Assembly (NCBI RefSeq): GCF_900106095.1
Contig: NZ_FNUD01000002.1
Coordinates: forward strand, 3,121,501 to 3,185,500
DNA from: Pseudomonas deceptionensis
GTDB taxonomy: Bacteria; Pseudomonadota; Gammaproteobacteria; Pseudomonadales; Pseudomonadaceae
DNA: 64,000 bases
Reading direction: 5' to 3'
A program made the translations under genes and the position numbers. The notes below the pieces were generated by a model. That model was given only the letters and a program-made list of their open reading frames with translations. It did no database searches and was not told the origin of the DNA. The number at the start of each line of letters is the position of its first letter. Position 1 is the first letter of the stretch. This document shows, in pieces, positions 53,718 through 63,312 of the stretch.

Positions 53718-54575
53718 TCAACCCATCGCCTGGGAAATCAGCGCGAACTGACGCACATCCCCGCGGGGTTGTGGGGGCGTGCCGAGTGCCATCTGGGTCA
53801 CGCTGATCACGCATTCAAGCCCTGCCAGGCCCAGCCATTCACACAGGCCGCTGTCCACCGACACGTCGATGCGTACGAACTGGCCCGGGATCCGGGCGAG
53901 CAGAGCGGCTATCAGGTGCTTGGCCTGTTCCGGGTTTTGGGCAATGACCGGGCCGATACAGTGGCCGCGACCTGCGGTGCGTAGCAGGGCAAACGCTTGC
54001 AATTGTCCATCGCGCACGATGCCCGCCGAATGCACAACCGTGTCTTGCAGGTGGGAGAGTATGGCGTGGCGGTCCATGCCGCTGCCAGCGTTGGCCAGTG
54101 CGATCTGCCGGGGGAAATCCGCTGCGCCAAGGGTGCGGCACTCTTCATCCGGTGCCAGCGGTTCCAGGGCTACGGCCCCGGCAAGGCCCTGGCGCTGTTC
54201 AACCGTGCCGAATTCGACAAAGCCTTGAGTGGTGTAGAGCAGAGCCCCGGCGACAGTGGCATTGAGTATCGGGGTAGAGGCCGCGCACGCCGACAATGTG
54301 AGCTCCATCAACGCGCGGCCAATTCCCTGGCCCTGATAGTCAGGGTCGACAATCACCAGGCCAATGGTCGCGAACGCACCCTGAGGGCAGGCAAATGACG
54401 TACCGATCAGTTGCTCCCCCTCCAATGCCACAAACCCTTTAAATGAGCGTTGCATCAGGGCCCAGTCTTCCAGGCGATGGGGCCACTTCAGTCGCATCGA
54501 CAGCTCGTGGGCGGCGGGTAAATCAGCGGGGGTCATCGGGCGATAAATACAGGCAATCGGGTGCTGCGCAGACAT
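53718..54575 (-). CDS. GNAT acetyltransferase with a second GNAT-like domain
   Basis: 285 residues. The first domain has YRPMTPADLPAAHELSMRLK, ATIGLVIVDPDYQGQGIGRA (acetyl-CoA loop QGQGIG), LMELTLSACAAST; the C-terminal half (GIVRDGQLQAFALLRTAGRG, HCIGPVIAQNPEQAKHLIAA) is a YitH/HolE-like second GNAT domain. Substrate unknown. It is transcribed towards the helix-hairpin-helix gene. Confidence 0.87.
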   Translation of the reverse strand: MSAQHPIACIYRPMTPADLPAAHELSMRLKWPHRLEDWALMQRSFKGFVALEGEQLIGTSFACPQGAFATIGLVIVDPDYQGQGIGRALMELTLSACAASTPILNATVAGALLYTTQGFVEFGTVEQRQGLAGAVALEPLAPDEECRTLGAADFPRQIALANAGSGMDRHAILSHLQDTVVHSAGIVRDGQLQAFALLRTAGRGHCIGPVIAQNPEQAKHLIAALLARIPGQFVRIDVSVDSGLCEWLGLAGLECVISVTQMALGTPPQPRGDVRQFALISQAMG

Positions 54576-54645
54576 GGTGAATCTCCCTGAACATGTGTGC
54601 GCTTTCTACCGGTATTGCGCCTGCACTTTCAAGCCCTACGGTGCA

Positions 54646-55350
54646 TCAGCTGCGCTTGGCCGATACGATGCTCGCTACCTGCCGTGGCTGGCAGTTCAGG
54701 TAAGCCGAGGATTGCAGCCAGCGTTTATCGGGGTACCAGGCGAACATGAACTGGCCGTCCTTGAGTTTATCGACCACCTGGCGCGCCACTTGCGGGCGTA
54801 CGGCCGGGCAGCCGAGGCTGCGACCGATACGGCCCTGGCTCTTGCTCCATTGCGGGTTCACGTAATCGGCGGCGTGGATCACGATCGCACGTTCGCGCGC
54901 CTGGTCATTGATGCCCGGTTCCAGGCCGTCCATGCGCAACGAGTAGCCATGGGCGCCCTCGTAGCTTTCCTGGGTGCTGAACAGACCCAGGCTGGACTGG
55001 TTGCTGCCTTCGCTGTTGGAAAAACTGGTGGCAAAGTTTTCACCGGATTTTTTACCGTGGGCCACCAGATCGCGCAGAACCAACGTCTGCTGGCGCAGGT
55101 CAAAGATCCAGAGACGGCGAGCAGTTGACGGCAGCGAGTAATCGATTACAGCCAGATGCCGGGCGGGTTTTACTCCGTTGTTGACCGCGCACTGCATGGC
55201 GCTCAGGGCGCCTTTGAGGGCTTGGGGGTTGAGTTCGGGGGCGGCATGGCCGAGCGTGTTGAGCAGTAACGGGTTGGCGGCGTAAGCAGTGCTACAGGTT
55301 GCACTCAGTGCGATGGCTGCCAGGCAAAAGCGGCGTAAAAATTTAAGCAT
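54646..55350 (-). CDS. Murein L,D-transpeptidase catalytic-domain family protein
   Basis: 234 residues with a signal peptide (LRRFCLAAIALSATCSTAYA). The YkuD_2 domain (PF13645) has IFDLRQQTLVLRDLVAHGKK, SLGLFSTQESYEGAHGYSLR, H159 in RAIVIHAADYVNPQWS and the catalytic C181 in GRSLGCPAVRP. It forms or edits L,D peptide bonds in peptidoglycan in the periplasm. It is divergent from a YcbB-like L,D-transpeptidase with about 140 bases between, so the pair is likely co-regulated. Confidence 0.9.
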   Translation of the reverse strand: MLKFLRRFCLAAIALSATCSTAYAANPLLLNTLGHAAPELNPQALKGALSAMQCAVNNGVKPARHLAVIDYSLPSTARRLWIFDLRQQTLVLRDLVAHGKKSGENFATSFSNSEGSNQSSLGLFSTQESYEGAHGYSLRMDGLEPGINDQARERAIVIHAADYVNPQWSKSQGRIGRSLGCPAVRPQVARQVVDKLKDGQFMFAWYPDKRWLQSSAYLNCQPRQVASIVSAKRS

Positions 55351-55493
55351 GAGGAGCGGTTTCTCGTGTTGTCAGACCAGCAATCCAGCGCCGATAACTT
55401 GGCGGTCCTGTTTTAGATGCTAGCCTGTGGGTTTGCCGTGACTGCTGATTCAGTTGACCTTCCAGGTGACGGCCATTGATTGGAGTTAAGCAG

Positions 55494-57053
55494 TTGTTCA
55501 AAAAACGCGCATTTTACTTGAGCATTGCCTTACTGACTGCGCCACTGGTCGCTGTAGCCGATTCCTTACAGGTCGATGCCGTAAACCCGGTGCAACAGGC
55601 ACTCACGCAACTGCCCCAGACCTGCCCTGGCCTGGCCCCCGGGGTCAATGAGCCCGCGCTTCGATTGCTGCAGGGTTTTTATCAGGAGCAGGGCAATCAG
55701 CCGGTATGGTCGGTCAACGGGCGCTTGAGCGCCTTGCAAACGGCGCTGGCGCAACTGGCTGATGACGGTCTTGACCCTCGCGACTATACGTTGCCTTCAG
55801 CCCGTGACCTGTGTGCCGACATCCAGATCAGCCAGCAGTACCTGCAAGCGCTGCAGGACCTGCATTACGGTCGCCTGCAACAGTCACGCTTCGAGCCGGT
55901 CTGGCATGCCAGCGAGGTGCCGCAAGACCGTCAGGCCGAGGTCCTGGCCTTTGCTGGCCCGGGGCTGCAGGACGTGGCGCGGGCCTTCGAAAGGGCGCGT
56001 CCGCAAAATGAGCTGTATCAAAACCTGCGCCGGGTGTACGCGCACCAGCGTCAGCAGCCGTTGCCTCAATGGCAACCGCTGGCCAGCGGCCCCTTGCTGC
56101 GTCCCGGGATGCAGGATGCGCGGGTTCCCGAACTGGCCAAGCGGTTGGCCAGCGAGGGCTACCTGAGCCATCAGCCGGCGATCGTCGATCACCACTACAG
56201 CAATGAGCTGGCGGCAGCGGTGAAGAGTTTTCAGCTCGATCACTCGTTGCAGGCCGATGGCGTGATCGGGCCGGGCACCTTGAAAGAGCTGAACGTCACC
56301 CCGGCGCAGCGACGTGAACAACTGCGCATCAACCTGGAGCGTTTTCGCTGGATGGCCCGGGACCTTGAGCCCACCAGTTTGCTGGTTAATGTACCGGCCG
56401 CGCAGCTGACCGTTTACAAGAACGGCGTGCCGGTATGGCAGACCCGCACCCAGGTGGGGCGCGCCGAACGCCAGACCCCGTTGCTCAAATCCCGGGTCAA
56501 CCGGCTGACGCTCAACCCGACCTGGACCATCCCGCCGACCATTTTTCGCGAAGATAAACTGCCGCAGATCCGTCGTGACCAGTCCTACCTGAGCCGGCAG
56601 AACCTGCAGGTTCTGGACAGCAACGGCCAGCCCCTGGCGGCCCAGGACATCGACTGGGACCGCCCGGGCAATATTTTGCTGCGTCAGGGGGCCGGGCCGA
56701 AAAACCCCCTTGGCCGGATCGCCATCCGCTTCCCCAACCCGTTTTCGGTGTACCTGCACGACACCCCTAGCCAGGCCTTGTTCAGCAAAGGCCCGCGTGC
56801 TTTCAGCTCGGGCTGCGTGCGGGTCGAGTCGGTGTTCGAGCTGAGGGACTTGCTGGTGACCCCGGCCGAGAAAGCGCGTACCGAGGAGTTGCTGGGTACA
56901 GGGCTGACCCACGAGTTCAGGCTGTCCAGCCCGACGCCGATCCTGATGACCTACTGGACGGCGCAGGCGAACAAGGACGGCAAAGTAACGTATGCGCCGG
57001 ATATCTACGACCATGACCCGGCATTGATCGCGGCACTGGCCAGTAAAAAATAA
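55494..57053 (+). CDS. L,D-transpeptidase with peptidoglycan-binding domain (LdtD/YcbB-like)
   Basis: 519 residues from TTG 55494, chosen because GGAG at 55482-55485 is at ideal spacing; TTG 55476 is the alternative. Signal peptide KKRAFYLSIALLTAPLVAVA; a peptidoglycan-binding fold (YLSHQPAIVDHHYSNELAAA, FQLDHSLQADGVIGPGTLKE); then the YkuD domain with RFPNPFSVYLHDTPSQALFS and the catalytic C441 in AFSSGCVRVE. It makes 3-3 cross-links in murein. Divergent from another L,D-transpeptidase. Confidence 0.92.
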   Translation: MFKKRAFYLSIALLTAPLVAVADSLQVDAVNPVQQALTQLPQTCPGLAPGVNEPALRLLQGFYQEQGNQPVWSVNGRLSALQTALAQLADDGLDPRDYTLPSARDLCADIQISQQYLQALQDLHYGRLQQSRFEPVWHASEVPQDRQAEVLAFAGPGLQDVARAFERARPQNELYQNLRRVYAHQRQQPLPQWQPLASGPLLRPGMQDARVPELAKRLASEGYLSHQPAIVDHHYSNELAAAVKSFQLDHSLQADGVIGPGTLKELNVTPAQRREQLRINLERFRWMARDLEPTSLLVNVPAAQLTVYKNGVPVWQTRTQVGRAERQTPLLKSRVNRLTLNPTWTIPPTIFREDKLPQIRRDQSYLSRQNLQVLDSNGQPLAAQDIDWDRPGNILLRQGAGPKNPLGRIAIRFPNPFSVYLHDTPSQALFSKGPRAFSSGCVRVESVFELRDLLVTPAEKARTEELLGTGLTHEFRLSSPTPILMTYWTAQANKDGKVTYAPDIYDHDPALIAALASKK

Positions 57054-57177
57054 CCCTGGGCGCCTGCAATCGTTGTCGCCGTCAAGGCGCGCAGCCGATC
57101 ACAGGCTCAATGCGCTCCTTGGCGGCGACAGAAACGGTTTAGTATCCACCCCTCGATTATTGACCGTGAGAGTCCTC

Positions 57178-58257
57178 ATGACCTGCTGGCCCGATTCTCG
57201 TTTTATCGATTTGTTGAATATCACTCACCCCATCATCCAGGCGCCCATGCTGGGTGCCGGAGCAGAGGTCATGATCGGTGTGGCGAATGCCGGAGGTCTG
57301 GGCTCATTGGCGTGTGCCACGCTGACTCTGGAATCGATCCGCACCGAAGTGGCGGTATTTCGTGCCGCGTGCGATCAACCCCTGAATCTGAACTTCTTCT
57401 GCCATCAACCTCCCGAGTACGACGAAGCCGCAGCCTTGCAGTGGAAGTCGCTGTTCAAACCCTATTACACCGAGCTTGGCGCCGATTATGACGCGCCGAC
57501 CCCGGTGTCAAGCCGTGCACCTTTTGATGAGGCCACCTGCGCGCTGGTCGAAGAATTGCGCCCCGAAGTGGTCAGTTTTCACTTCGCCCTGCCGGCCCCC
57601 GAGCTGGTGGCGCGGGTCAAGGCCTGCGGTGCCAAGGTGCTCAGTTCTGCCACCACCGTGGAAGAAGCCCGGTGGCTGGAACGCAATGGCTGTGACGCAA
57701 TCATCGCCATGGGCTACGAGGCCGGTGGGCATCGGGCAATGTTTTTAAGCCGCGAACTGACTACCCAGATCGGCACCTTTGCCCTGGTGCCACAGATCGT
57801 TGATGCGGTATCCGTGCCGGTGATTGCCGCAGGCGGGATTGCCGATGCGCGGGGCATCGCCGCTGCGTTTGCACTGGGCGCCAGTGCTGTGCAAATCGGC
57901 ACCGCGTACCTGTTTTGTGCCGAGGCCACCATCACCCAGCCCCACCACCGGGCCCTGCGTGAAGCCAGCGCCAGCCAAACAGCGTTGACCAACCTGTTTA
58001 CTGGCCGCCCGGCCCGCGGCATCGTCAACCGGGTGATGCGCGAACTGGGCCCGATCAACCCCTTGGCGCCGGCCTTTCCGTTGGCGGGCGGGGTGCTGCT
58101 GCCCTTGAAGGCCAAGTCCGAGGGCAGCGGCGATTTCATCAACCTGTGGGCCGGTCAGGCATTCCCCCTTAGCCCGGGACGCACGGCGAACCTGTCGTCC
58201 TATGAACTGACCCGCAAATTTGTCGATGACTACACCGCGCGTTCTGCATGCACATAA
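57178..58257 (+). CDS. Nitronate monooxygenase / 2-nitropropane dioxygenase-type FMN protein
   Basis: 359 residues from ATG 57178. TIM-barrel FMN family (PF03060): ITHPIIQAPMLGAGAEVMIG, NAGGLGSLACATLTLESI, FHFALPAPELVARVKACGAK, VLSSATTVEEARWLERNGCD, AIIAMGYEAGGHR and PVIAAGGIADARGIAAAFAL. Oxidises alkyl nitronates; the natural substrate here is not shown. Its 3' end overlaps the convergent MFS gene by 28 bases, so transcription of both may interfere. Confidence 0.87.
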   Translation: MTCWPDSRFIDLLNITHPIIQAPMLGAGAEVMIGVANAGGLGSLACATLTLESIRTEVAVFRAACDQPLNLNFFCHQPPEYDEAAALQWKSLFKPYYTELGADYDAPTPVSSRAPFDEATCALVEELRPEVVSFHFALPAPELVARVKACGAKVLSSATTVEEARWLERNGCDAIIAMGYEAGGHRAMFLSRELTTQIGTFALVPQIVDAVSVPVIAAGGIADARGIAAAFALGASAVQIGTAYLFCAEATITQPHHRALREASASQTALTNLFTGRPARGIVNRVMRELGPINPLAPAFPLAGGVLLPLKAKSEGSGDFINLWAGQAFPLSPGRTANLSSYELTRKFVDDYTARSACT

Positions 58258-59543
58258 CGGGTTTGCGCGGCATGGCTGGAGGTGCGGATCAGTAGCACGA
58301 TCGCACCCAGCACCGGCAAGCTCACCAGCAGTAGCGCATAGCGCAGCGACTCAACGCCGAAGGCCGGGAGCAGCGCATCGCTGAACAGACCGGCCAGCAG
58401 CGGCCCGACGCCAACCCCCAGCAGGGTTGAAATGATGGTCTGCAAGGCCATTGCCGTGCCCCGGCGGTTGGCCGGGACCAGTTGCGTGACCAGGTTGTAC
58501 GACGGCGCCACCCACCACACCACAAAAAAACTGTAGAACGCGCACCACAGCATCGAGCTGGGGATTGGCACGCCGCCCAGTTGCGCCCACACCGTGTTGG
58601 GCCACAGCAAGTAGGCGAACAGCGCACTGATGGCTGCCACGTGGCCGATCACCGGTATTCCCACCTGCCAGTGCGGGTTGCGCGGTGTCAGGTGGTCGCT
58701 CAGCCAGCCGCTGAACAACGCGCCGATCCCGGCAAAACCACCGCAGATAAACCCGGCCAACAGCCCGGCATGTTGCAGCGACAAACCGTGGGAGCGCACC
58801 AGAAAACTGGTGTTCCACATGCCGATCGCATACGAGCTCAGAGTGGTCAGGCCGCCGGCCATGATCAGGCAGCGGTAGGCGGGCAGGGCCCAGAGCTTGC
58901 GCGCTTCACTGCCCAGGCTTTGCAATGGATGGGCCGCATGGGCGCTGGCCAGATCCCAGCGACCCCGGGCCGGGTCTTTCGCGACAAAGGCCAGCACCGT
59001 GGAAAACAGCAGCGCGGGCATGCCGATCACGATAAACGCCGTGCGCCAGCCATAGTGTTCCACCACCCAGGCGCCCAGGCTGAGGCCGATCACCGCCGAA
59101 AAAGTCGGTGCGGCCGTGAAGCAGCTGATGGCAAACGAGCGCCGGTGCGGGGGGTACAGATCGGCAATGATCGACATCGACGCCGAGGTGGTCGGCGATT
59201 CGCTCACCGCAACCGCCATACGCGCCACGGCCAGCATCCAGAAACTTACGGCCAGGCCGCAGAGCATGGTGGCCACGGCCCATAACAGGCAGGCCATTGC
59301 CAGCAGGCGGGTGCGCGACATGCGATCGGCCAGGCGCCCGGCGGGCAAGGCGAGCAGGGCGTAGACACCGGCAAACGCCAGGCCGGAAATCAGCCCCATT
59401 GCGGTATCACTGACCCCGAACTCAATTTTGATCGGCTCAATCATCACCGCCAGAATCTGGCGCCCGACAAAGTTGTCGGCAAATACGGCCGCCAGCAACA
59501 ACAGCAAAGCGTGGCTGCGCCAGCCGACCTGAGCGTTGGACAT
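58230..59543 (-). CDS. MFS transporter, probably of the aromatic operon
   Basis: 437 residues from ATG 59543 (AGGAAA upstream); an in-frame start at 59603 lacks support. Twelve membrane segments with the MFS loop GRLADRMSRTRLLAMACLLW and DNFVGRQILAVMIEPIKIEF in the first segment, typical of the spinster-like/AAHS-type sugar and aromatic acid carriers. Last gene of the leftward meta-cleavage operon (71 bases after the aldolase), so it likely imports the aromatic or steroid substrate. Overlaps the convergent monooxygenase gene by 28 bases. Confidence 0.85.
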   Translation of the reverse strand: MSNAQVGWRSHALLLLLAAVFADNFVGRQILAVMIEPIKIEFGVSDTAMGLISGLAFAGVYALLALPAGRLADRMSRTRLLAMACLLWAVATMLCGLAVSFWMLAVARMAVAVSESPTTSASMSIIADLYPPHRRSFAISCFTAAPTFSAVIGLSLGAWVVEHYGWRTAFIVIGMPALLFSTVLAFVAKDPARGRWDLASAHAAHPLQSLGSEARKLWALPAYRCLIMAGGLTTLSSYAIGMWNTSFLVRSHGLSLQHAGLLAGFICGGFAGIGALFSGWLSDHLTPRNPHWQVGIPVIGHVAAISALFAYLLWPNTVWAQLGGVPIPSSMLWCAFYSFFVVWWVAPSYNLVTQLVPANRRGTAMALQTIISTLLGVGVGPLLAGLFSDALLPAFGVESLRYALLLVSLPVLGAIVLLIRTSSHAAQTRYVHAERAV

Positions 59544-59614
59544 AGATGATTTCCTGTCAGATAAAAACGCCAAAGGCGCTGACCCCGTCAGCGCCTCTGG
59601 CAAGGAGCAACGCC

Positions 59615-60637
59615 TCAGGCCCGCTGGCGGGCCAGGGTCATGGCGGTGTCTTCGATCATGTCTTCCTGACCACCGACCATGCCGCGTCGGCCCATTTCCA
59701 CCAGAATCTCGCGCGCCGGCACGCCGTACTTCTTCTCGGCGCGCTTGGCGAACAGCAGGAACGAGCCATACACCCCGGCGTAACCCATGGTCAGGGCATC
59801 GCGGTCACTGCGGATCGGGAAGTCCATGATCGGCACCACCAGGTCCTCGGCCACGTCTTGAATGCCGAACACGCTGACCCCGGTTTCGATGCCCATGCGG
59901 TCACACACCGCCACCAGGATTTCCATCGGCGTGTTGCCCGCACCTGCGCCCAGCCCGGCCGCCGCCGCATCGATTCGCGTGGCCCCGGCTTCGATGGCCG
60001 CAATGGAGTTGGACACGCCCATCGACAGGTTGTGGTGGCCGTGAAAGCCGATCTCGGTGTCCGGGTGCAGGGCCGCACGCAAGGCCTCCACCCGGGCCTT
60101 GATGTCGTGGGGCAGCATGTAGCCGGCCGAGTCAGTGAGGTAGACGCAGTTGGCGCCGAAGCTCTCCATCAGCTTGCCTTGTTTGACCAGCCCTTCAGGG
60201 CTGTTCATGTGGGCCATCATCAGGAAACCCACCGTGTCCATGCCCAGCTTGCGGGCATAGGAGATGTGCTGTTCCGACACGTCGGCTTCGGTGCAGTGGG
60301 TGGCGACGCGGATCGTGTTGACCCCCAGCTCATACGCCATCTGCAGGTGATCCACGGTGCCGATGCCGGGCAGCAGCAGGGCCGATACCTTGGCTTGCTT
60401 CATCATCGGGATGACCGCCGACAGGTATTGCTCATCGGTGTGCGCCGGGAAGCCGTAGTTCACCGAGCTGCCGCCCAGGCCATCGCCGTGGGTGACTTCA
60501 ATCAATGGCACGCCGGCAGCGTCCAGGCCACAGGCGATGTCTTTCATCTGTTGCAGGGTGATCTGGTGACGCTTGGGGTGCATGCCGTCGCGCAGGCACA
60601 TGTCATGCACGGTGATTTTTTTGCCGCGAAGATCCAT
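59615..60637 (-). CDS. mhpE: 4-Hydroxy-2-oxovalerate aldolase (MhpE/DmpG)
   Basis: 340 residues. The HMGL-type barrel is seen in [20 protein letters not shown] (metal D), [60 protein letters not shown] (metal H-x-H) and the C-terminal [11 protein letters not shown]. Cleaves 4-hydroxy-2-oxovalerate to pyruvate and acetaldehyde. In this family it forms a channelling complex with the acylating dehydrogenase encoded just upstream (10 bases). Confidence 0.94.
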   Translation of the reverse strand: MDLRGKKITVHDMCLRDGMHPKRHQITLQQMKDIACGLDAAGVPLIEVTHGDGLGGSSVNYGFPAHTDEQYLSAVIPMMKQAKVSALLLPGIGTVDHLQMAYELGVNTIRVATHCTEADVSEQHISYARKLGMDTVGFLMMAHMNSPEGLVKQGKLMESFGANCVYLTDSAGYMLPHDIKARVEALRAALHPDTEIGFHGHHNLSMGVSNSIAAIEAGATRIDAAAAGLGAGAGNTPMEILVAVCDRMGIETGVSVFGIQDVAEDLVVPIMDFPIRSDRDALTMGYAGVYGSFLLFAKRAEKKYGVPAREILVEMGRRGMVGGQEDMIEDTAMTLARQRA

Positions 60638-60647
60638 GGTCGGCTCC

Positions 60648-61577
60648 TTAAGCGAGGGCAGGTTGAGTGGCGGATGCCTTGAGTTGCAGTTCGCCCTTGA
60701 GGATTTCCTCGGCGAACATCTCGGCGGTGCGCGCAGCGGCAGCGGTCATGATGTCCAGATTGCCGGCGTACTTGGGCAGGTAGTCGCCCAGGCCTTCGAC
60801 TTCCATGAAGATCGATACCCGGTTGCCGTCAAACACCGGGCCATTGACCAGCTTGTAGCCCGGCACGTACTGCTGCACCTGCTCGATCATGTTGGCAATG
60901 GCCAGGGTGATCGCGGCTTGATCCGGCTCGGTTTCGGTCAGGCAATGCACGGTGTCGCGCATGATCAGCGGCGGTTCGGCCGGGTTGACGATGATGATCG
61001 CCTTGCCTTTTTTAGCACCGCCTACCTGCTCGATGGCGCTGGCGGTGGTGCGGGTGAACTCGTCGATATTCTTGCGCGTACCCGGGCCGACCGACTTGGA
61101 GGCGGCGGTGGCAACGATCTCGGCATACGCCACCGGTTGCACGCTGGACACGGCGGCCACCAGCGGAATCGTCGCCTGGCCACCGCAGGTGACCATATTG
61201 ACGTTCATCGCGCCGCGCTTGAGGTTGGCCTTGAGGTTAACCGGCGGTACACAGTACGGGCCGATGGCGGCGGGCGTCAGGTCGATCATCAGCACGCCCA
61301 GCTCATTGAGCTTGCGGCTGTTTTCGGCGTGGACGTAAGCCGACGTGGCATCGAAAGCAATCTGGATGTTGTCCGCCAGCACATGAGGCAACAGCCCGTC
61401 GACCCCGTCACTGGTGGTCTTGAGGCCCATCTCGCGGGCGCGGCCAAGGCCTTCGGACGTGGCGTCGATGCCCACCATCCATACCGGCTCCAGCACGTCG
61501 CTGCGCAGCAATTTATAGAGCAGGTCGGTGCCGATATTGCCCGGCCCGATGACGGCGCATTTGATCTTTTTGTTCAT
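60648..61577 (-). CDS. mhpF: Acetaldehyde dehydrogenase, acylating (MhpF/DmpF)
   Basis: 309 residues. [20 protein letters not shown] is the NAD-binding loop, [20 protein letters not shown] holds the catalytic Cys, and [40 protein letters not shown] follow. It makes acetyl-CoA from acetaldehyde without release, in complex with MhpE. Lies between hydratase and aldolase genes in the usual D-F-E order for the leftward operon. Confidence 0.94.
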   Translation of the reverse strand: MNKKIKCAVIGPGNIGTDLLYKLLRSDVLEPVWMVGIDATSEGLGRAREMGLKTTSDGVDGLLPHVLADNIQIAFDATSAYVHAENSRKLNELGVLMIDLTPAAIGPYCVPPVNLKANLKRGAMNVNMVTCGGQATIPLVAAVSSVQPVAYAEIVATAASKSVGPGTRKNIDEFTRTTASAIEQVGGAKKGKAIIIVNPAEPPLIMRDTVHCLTETEPDQAAITLAIANMIEQVQQYVPGYKLVNGPVFDGNRVSIFMEVEGLGDYLPKYAGNLDIMTAAAARTAEMFAEEILKGELQLKASATQPALA

Positions 61578-61598
61578 GGGAAAGGTCTCGAACGGGGT

Positions 61599-62390
61599 TT
61601 AGGACACGAAGCGCAGCCGGGCCGAGCCCAGACCGCTGAGGGTCAGGCTGACCTCATCACCGGGTTGCACGGGCACCAGCGGCGCCAGGGCACCGGAAAG
61701 GATGATTTCACCCTTGCGAAACGGAATGTCGAACTTGCCCAGGGTGTTGGCCAGCCAGGCCACGGCTTCACACGGATGGCCCTGTACGGCCGAGCCAAAG
61801 CCGTTACCGGCCGGTTGGCCGTTTTTGAGCAGGTGCAACTCGACCTTGGCCAGGTCCAGTTCACGGGGGTTGATGCGTTGTTCACCCAACGCGAACACGC
61901 CACACGAAGCGTTGTCGGCCACGGTGTCCTGAATGCGGATTTTCCAGTCGGCGATACGCGAGTCGACAATCTCGAAGCACGGCACCACCCAAAGACTGGC
62001 GGCCATGACGTCCTCGGCAGTGATGCCGGGGCCGTGCAAGTCTTCGCCCAGAATGAAGGCGATCTCGCCCTCGGCGCGGGGCTGAACCAACTGGTGGGCA
62101 CTGAAGCTCACGTCGCTGTTGTCGGCGACCTGCATGCGGTCGGTCAAAAAACCGAAATCGGGCTGATGCACATCGAGCATTTCCTGCACGGCACGACTGG
62201 TGACACCGATCTTTTTGCCGATCACCTGTTCGCCCAGGGCTTCACGTCGCTGCAAAAAACGCAGGGAGATCCGGTAGGCCGTTTCCAGGGTCAGGTCCGG
62301 GTAACGCTGGGTCAGCGGCTGCACACTGCGGCGCTCGCGCAGCGCGTGAAACAGCTCGTCGCCCATGGCTTCAATCAACTGTGTGTCCAT
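61599..62390 (-). CDS. mhpD: 2-Hydroxypenta-2,4-dienoate hydratase (MhpD/DmpE)
   Basis: 263 residues. FAA-hydrolase-like fold: LTQRYPDLTLETAYRISLRF, KIGVTSRAVQEMLDVHQPDF, RAEGEIAFILGEDLHGPGIT (metal E-x-E), PCFEIVDSRIADWKIRIQDT and GKFDIPFRKGEIILSGALAP. Hydrates the dienoate produced by meta-cleavage to 4-hydroxy-2-oxovalerate. Followed by mhpF after 21 bases. Confidence 0.93.
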   Translation of the reverse strand: MDTQLIEAMGDELFHALRERRSVQPLTQRYPDLTLETAYRISLRFLQRREALGEQVIGKKIGVTSRAVQEMLDVHQPDFGFLTDRMQVADNSDVSFSAHQLVQPRAEGEIAFILGEDLHGPGITAEDVMAASLWVVPCFEIVDSRIADWKIRIQDTVADNASCGVFALGEQRINPRELDLAKVELHLLKNGQPAGNGFGSAVQGHPCEAVAWLANTLGKFDIPFRKGEIILSGALAPLVPVQPGDEVSLTLSGLGSARLRFVS

Positions 62391-62442
62391 TAATACGCTC
62401 TCTTAAAGCCAGATCCCGGTGAGGGCTCTGCAGAAAATCCCG

Positions 62443-62494
62443 TGTGGGAGCGAGCCAGCTCGCGAACGAGCTTCGCGAGCAGGCTCGCTCCCAC
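62443..62494. repeat. REP-type palindrome
   Basis: GTGGGAGCGAGCC-agctcgcg...  cgagcag-GGCTCGCTCCCAC. This is the short repetitive extragenic palindrome common in fluorescens/putida-type Pseudomonas. It lies in the gap between the SDR and hydratase genes. Confidence 0.85.
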
Positions 62495-62508
62495 GGTTTA
62501 GTCTTGGC

Positions 62509-63282
62509 TCAGCCCGGCCACACGCTCGATTCAGCGCCGCCATCCACTTCCAGAATCTTGCCGGTGACCCAGCGCGAAGCCGGGGTGGCGAGGTACAGCG
62601 CAGCGGCGGCAATGTCTTCGACTTCGCCCAGGCTTTGCAGCGGGGTGGCCTTGATCATGCCTTCGCGCATCGCCACCGGCAGGACGCGGTTCAGGGCGTC
62701 GGTCAGGACCGGGCCCGGAGCAATGGCGTTGACCCGCACCAGCGGCGCGAAATCCTGGGCCAGCAAACGGGTCATATGGCTCAGCGCGGCCTTGGCAGTG
62801 CCGTAGGCGCTGAACTGGGTTTGCGCATAACGCGCTGCGCCCGAGGTGATATTGATGACGTTGCCATTGCCCGCATCGCGCATGTGCGGCACGCACAGCT
62901 GGCACAGGTGATAGGCCGAAGACACGTTGAACCGCATGATCTCTTCAAAGCGCTCAACGCTCAGGGTCAGCGGATCGTTTGGGCCGGCGCCGCCGGCGTT
63001 GTTCACCAGGTGGGTGATGCGGCCCATCTGCTCACGGGCCTGGGCCACCAGCGCGCTGCGCTGTTCGGTGTCATTCACGTCGCAGCTCACGGCCAGGGCG
63101 CGACGTCCCAGGGCACGGACTTCTTCGGCCACCGCTTCAACATCGCCCAGGGTGCGGGCTGCCAGTACCACGTCGGCGCCCGCCTGGGCATAGGCAAGGG
63201 CGATCCCGCGGCCAATGCCGCGGCCGCCGCCCGTAATCACGGCCACGCTACCGGTCAGGTTGAAGCGCTCAATGATGTTCAT
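62509..63282 (-). CDS. Short-chain dehydrogenase/reductase
   Basis: 257 residues. TGGGRGIGRGIA is the dinucleotide loop; NNAGGAGPND follows; the catalytic set is S in NITSGAAR, then Y and K in SAYGTAKAALSH; the end VTGKILEVDGGAESS is typical of classical SDRs. Oxidises or reduces a hydroxyl/keto group of a pathway intermediate. In the operon with a meta-cleavage module; the exact substrate is unknown, since the dioxygenase gene is outside the window. Confidence 0.9.
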   Translation of the reverse strand: MNIIERFNLTGSVAVITGGGRGIGRGIALAYAQAGADVVLAARTLGDVEAVAEEVRALGRRALAVSCDVNDTEQRSALVAQAREQMGRITHLVNNAGGAGPNDPLTLSVERFEEIMRFNVSSAYHLCQLCVPHMRDAGNGNVINITSGAARYAQTQFSAYGTAKAALSHMTRLLAQDFAPLVRVNAIAPGPVLTDALNRVLPVAMREGMIKATPLQSLGEVEDIAAAALYLATPASRWVTGKILEVDGGAESSVWPG

Positions 63283-63312
63283 AAATGATCCTTGTCCTTT
63301 TTAGGTAAAGCG

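Noticed and set aside
55884..57014. 376-codon minus-strand open frame opposite the L,D-transpeptidase
   Set aside because: Composition is that of an antisense shadow, and the plus strand encodes a family with catalytic Cys and signal peptide.
59546..60682. 378-codon plus-strand open frame opposite the aldolase gene
   Set aside because: Shadow of mhpE; no family features and no ribosome binding site.
60573..62393. 606-codon plus-strand open frame across the hydratase and dehydrogenase genes
   Set aside because: It lies opposite three well-defined catabolic genes in a high GC stretch; low complexity His/Gly/Arg composition is typical of antisense shadows.
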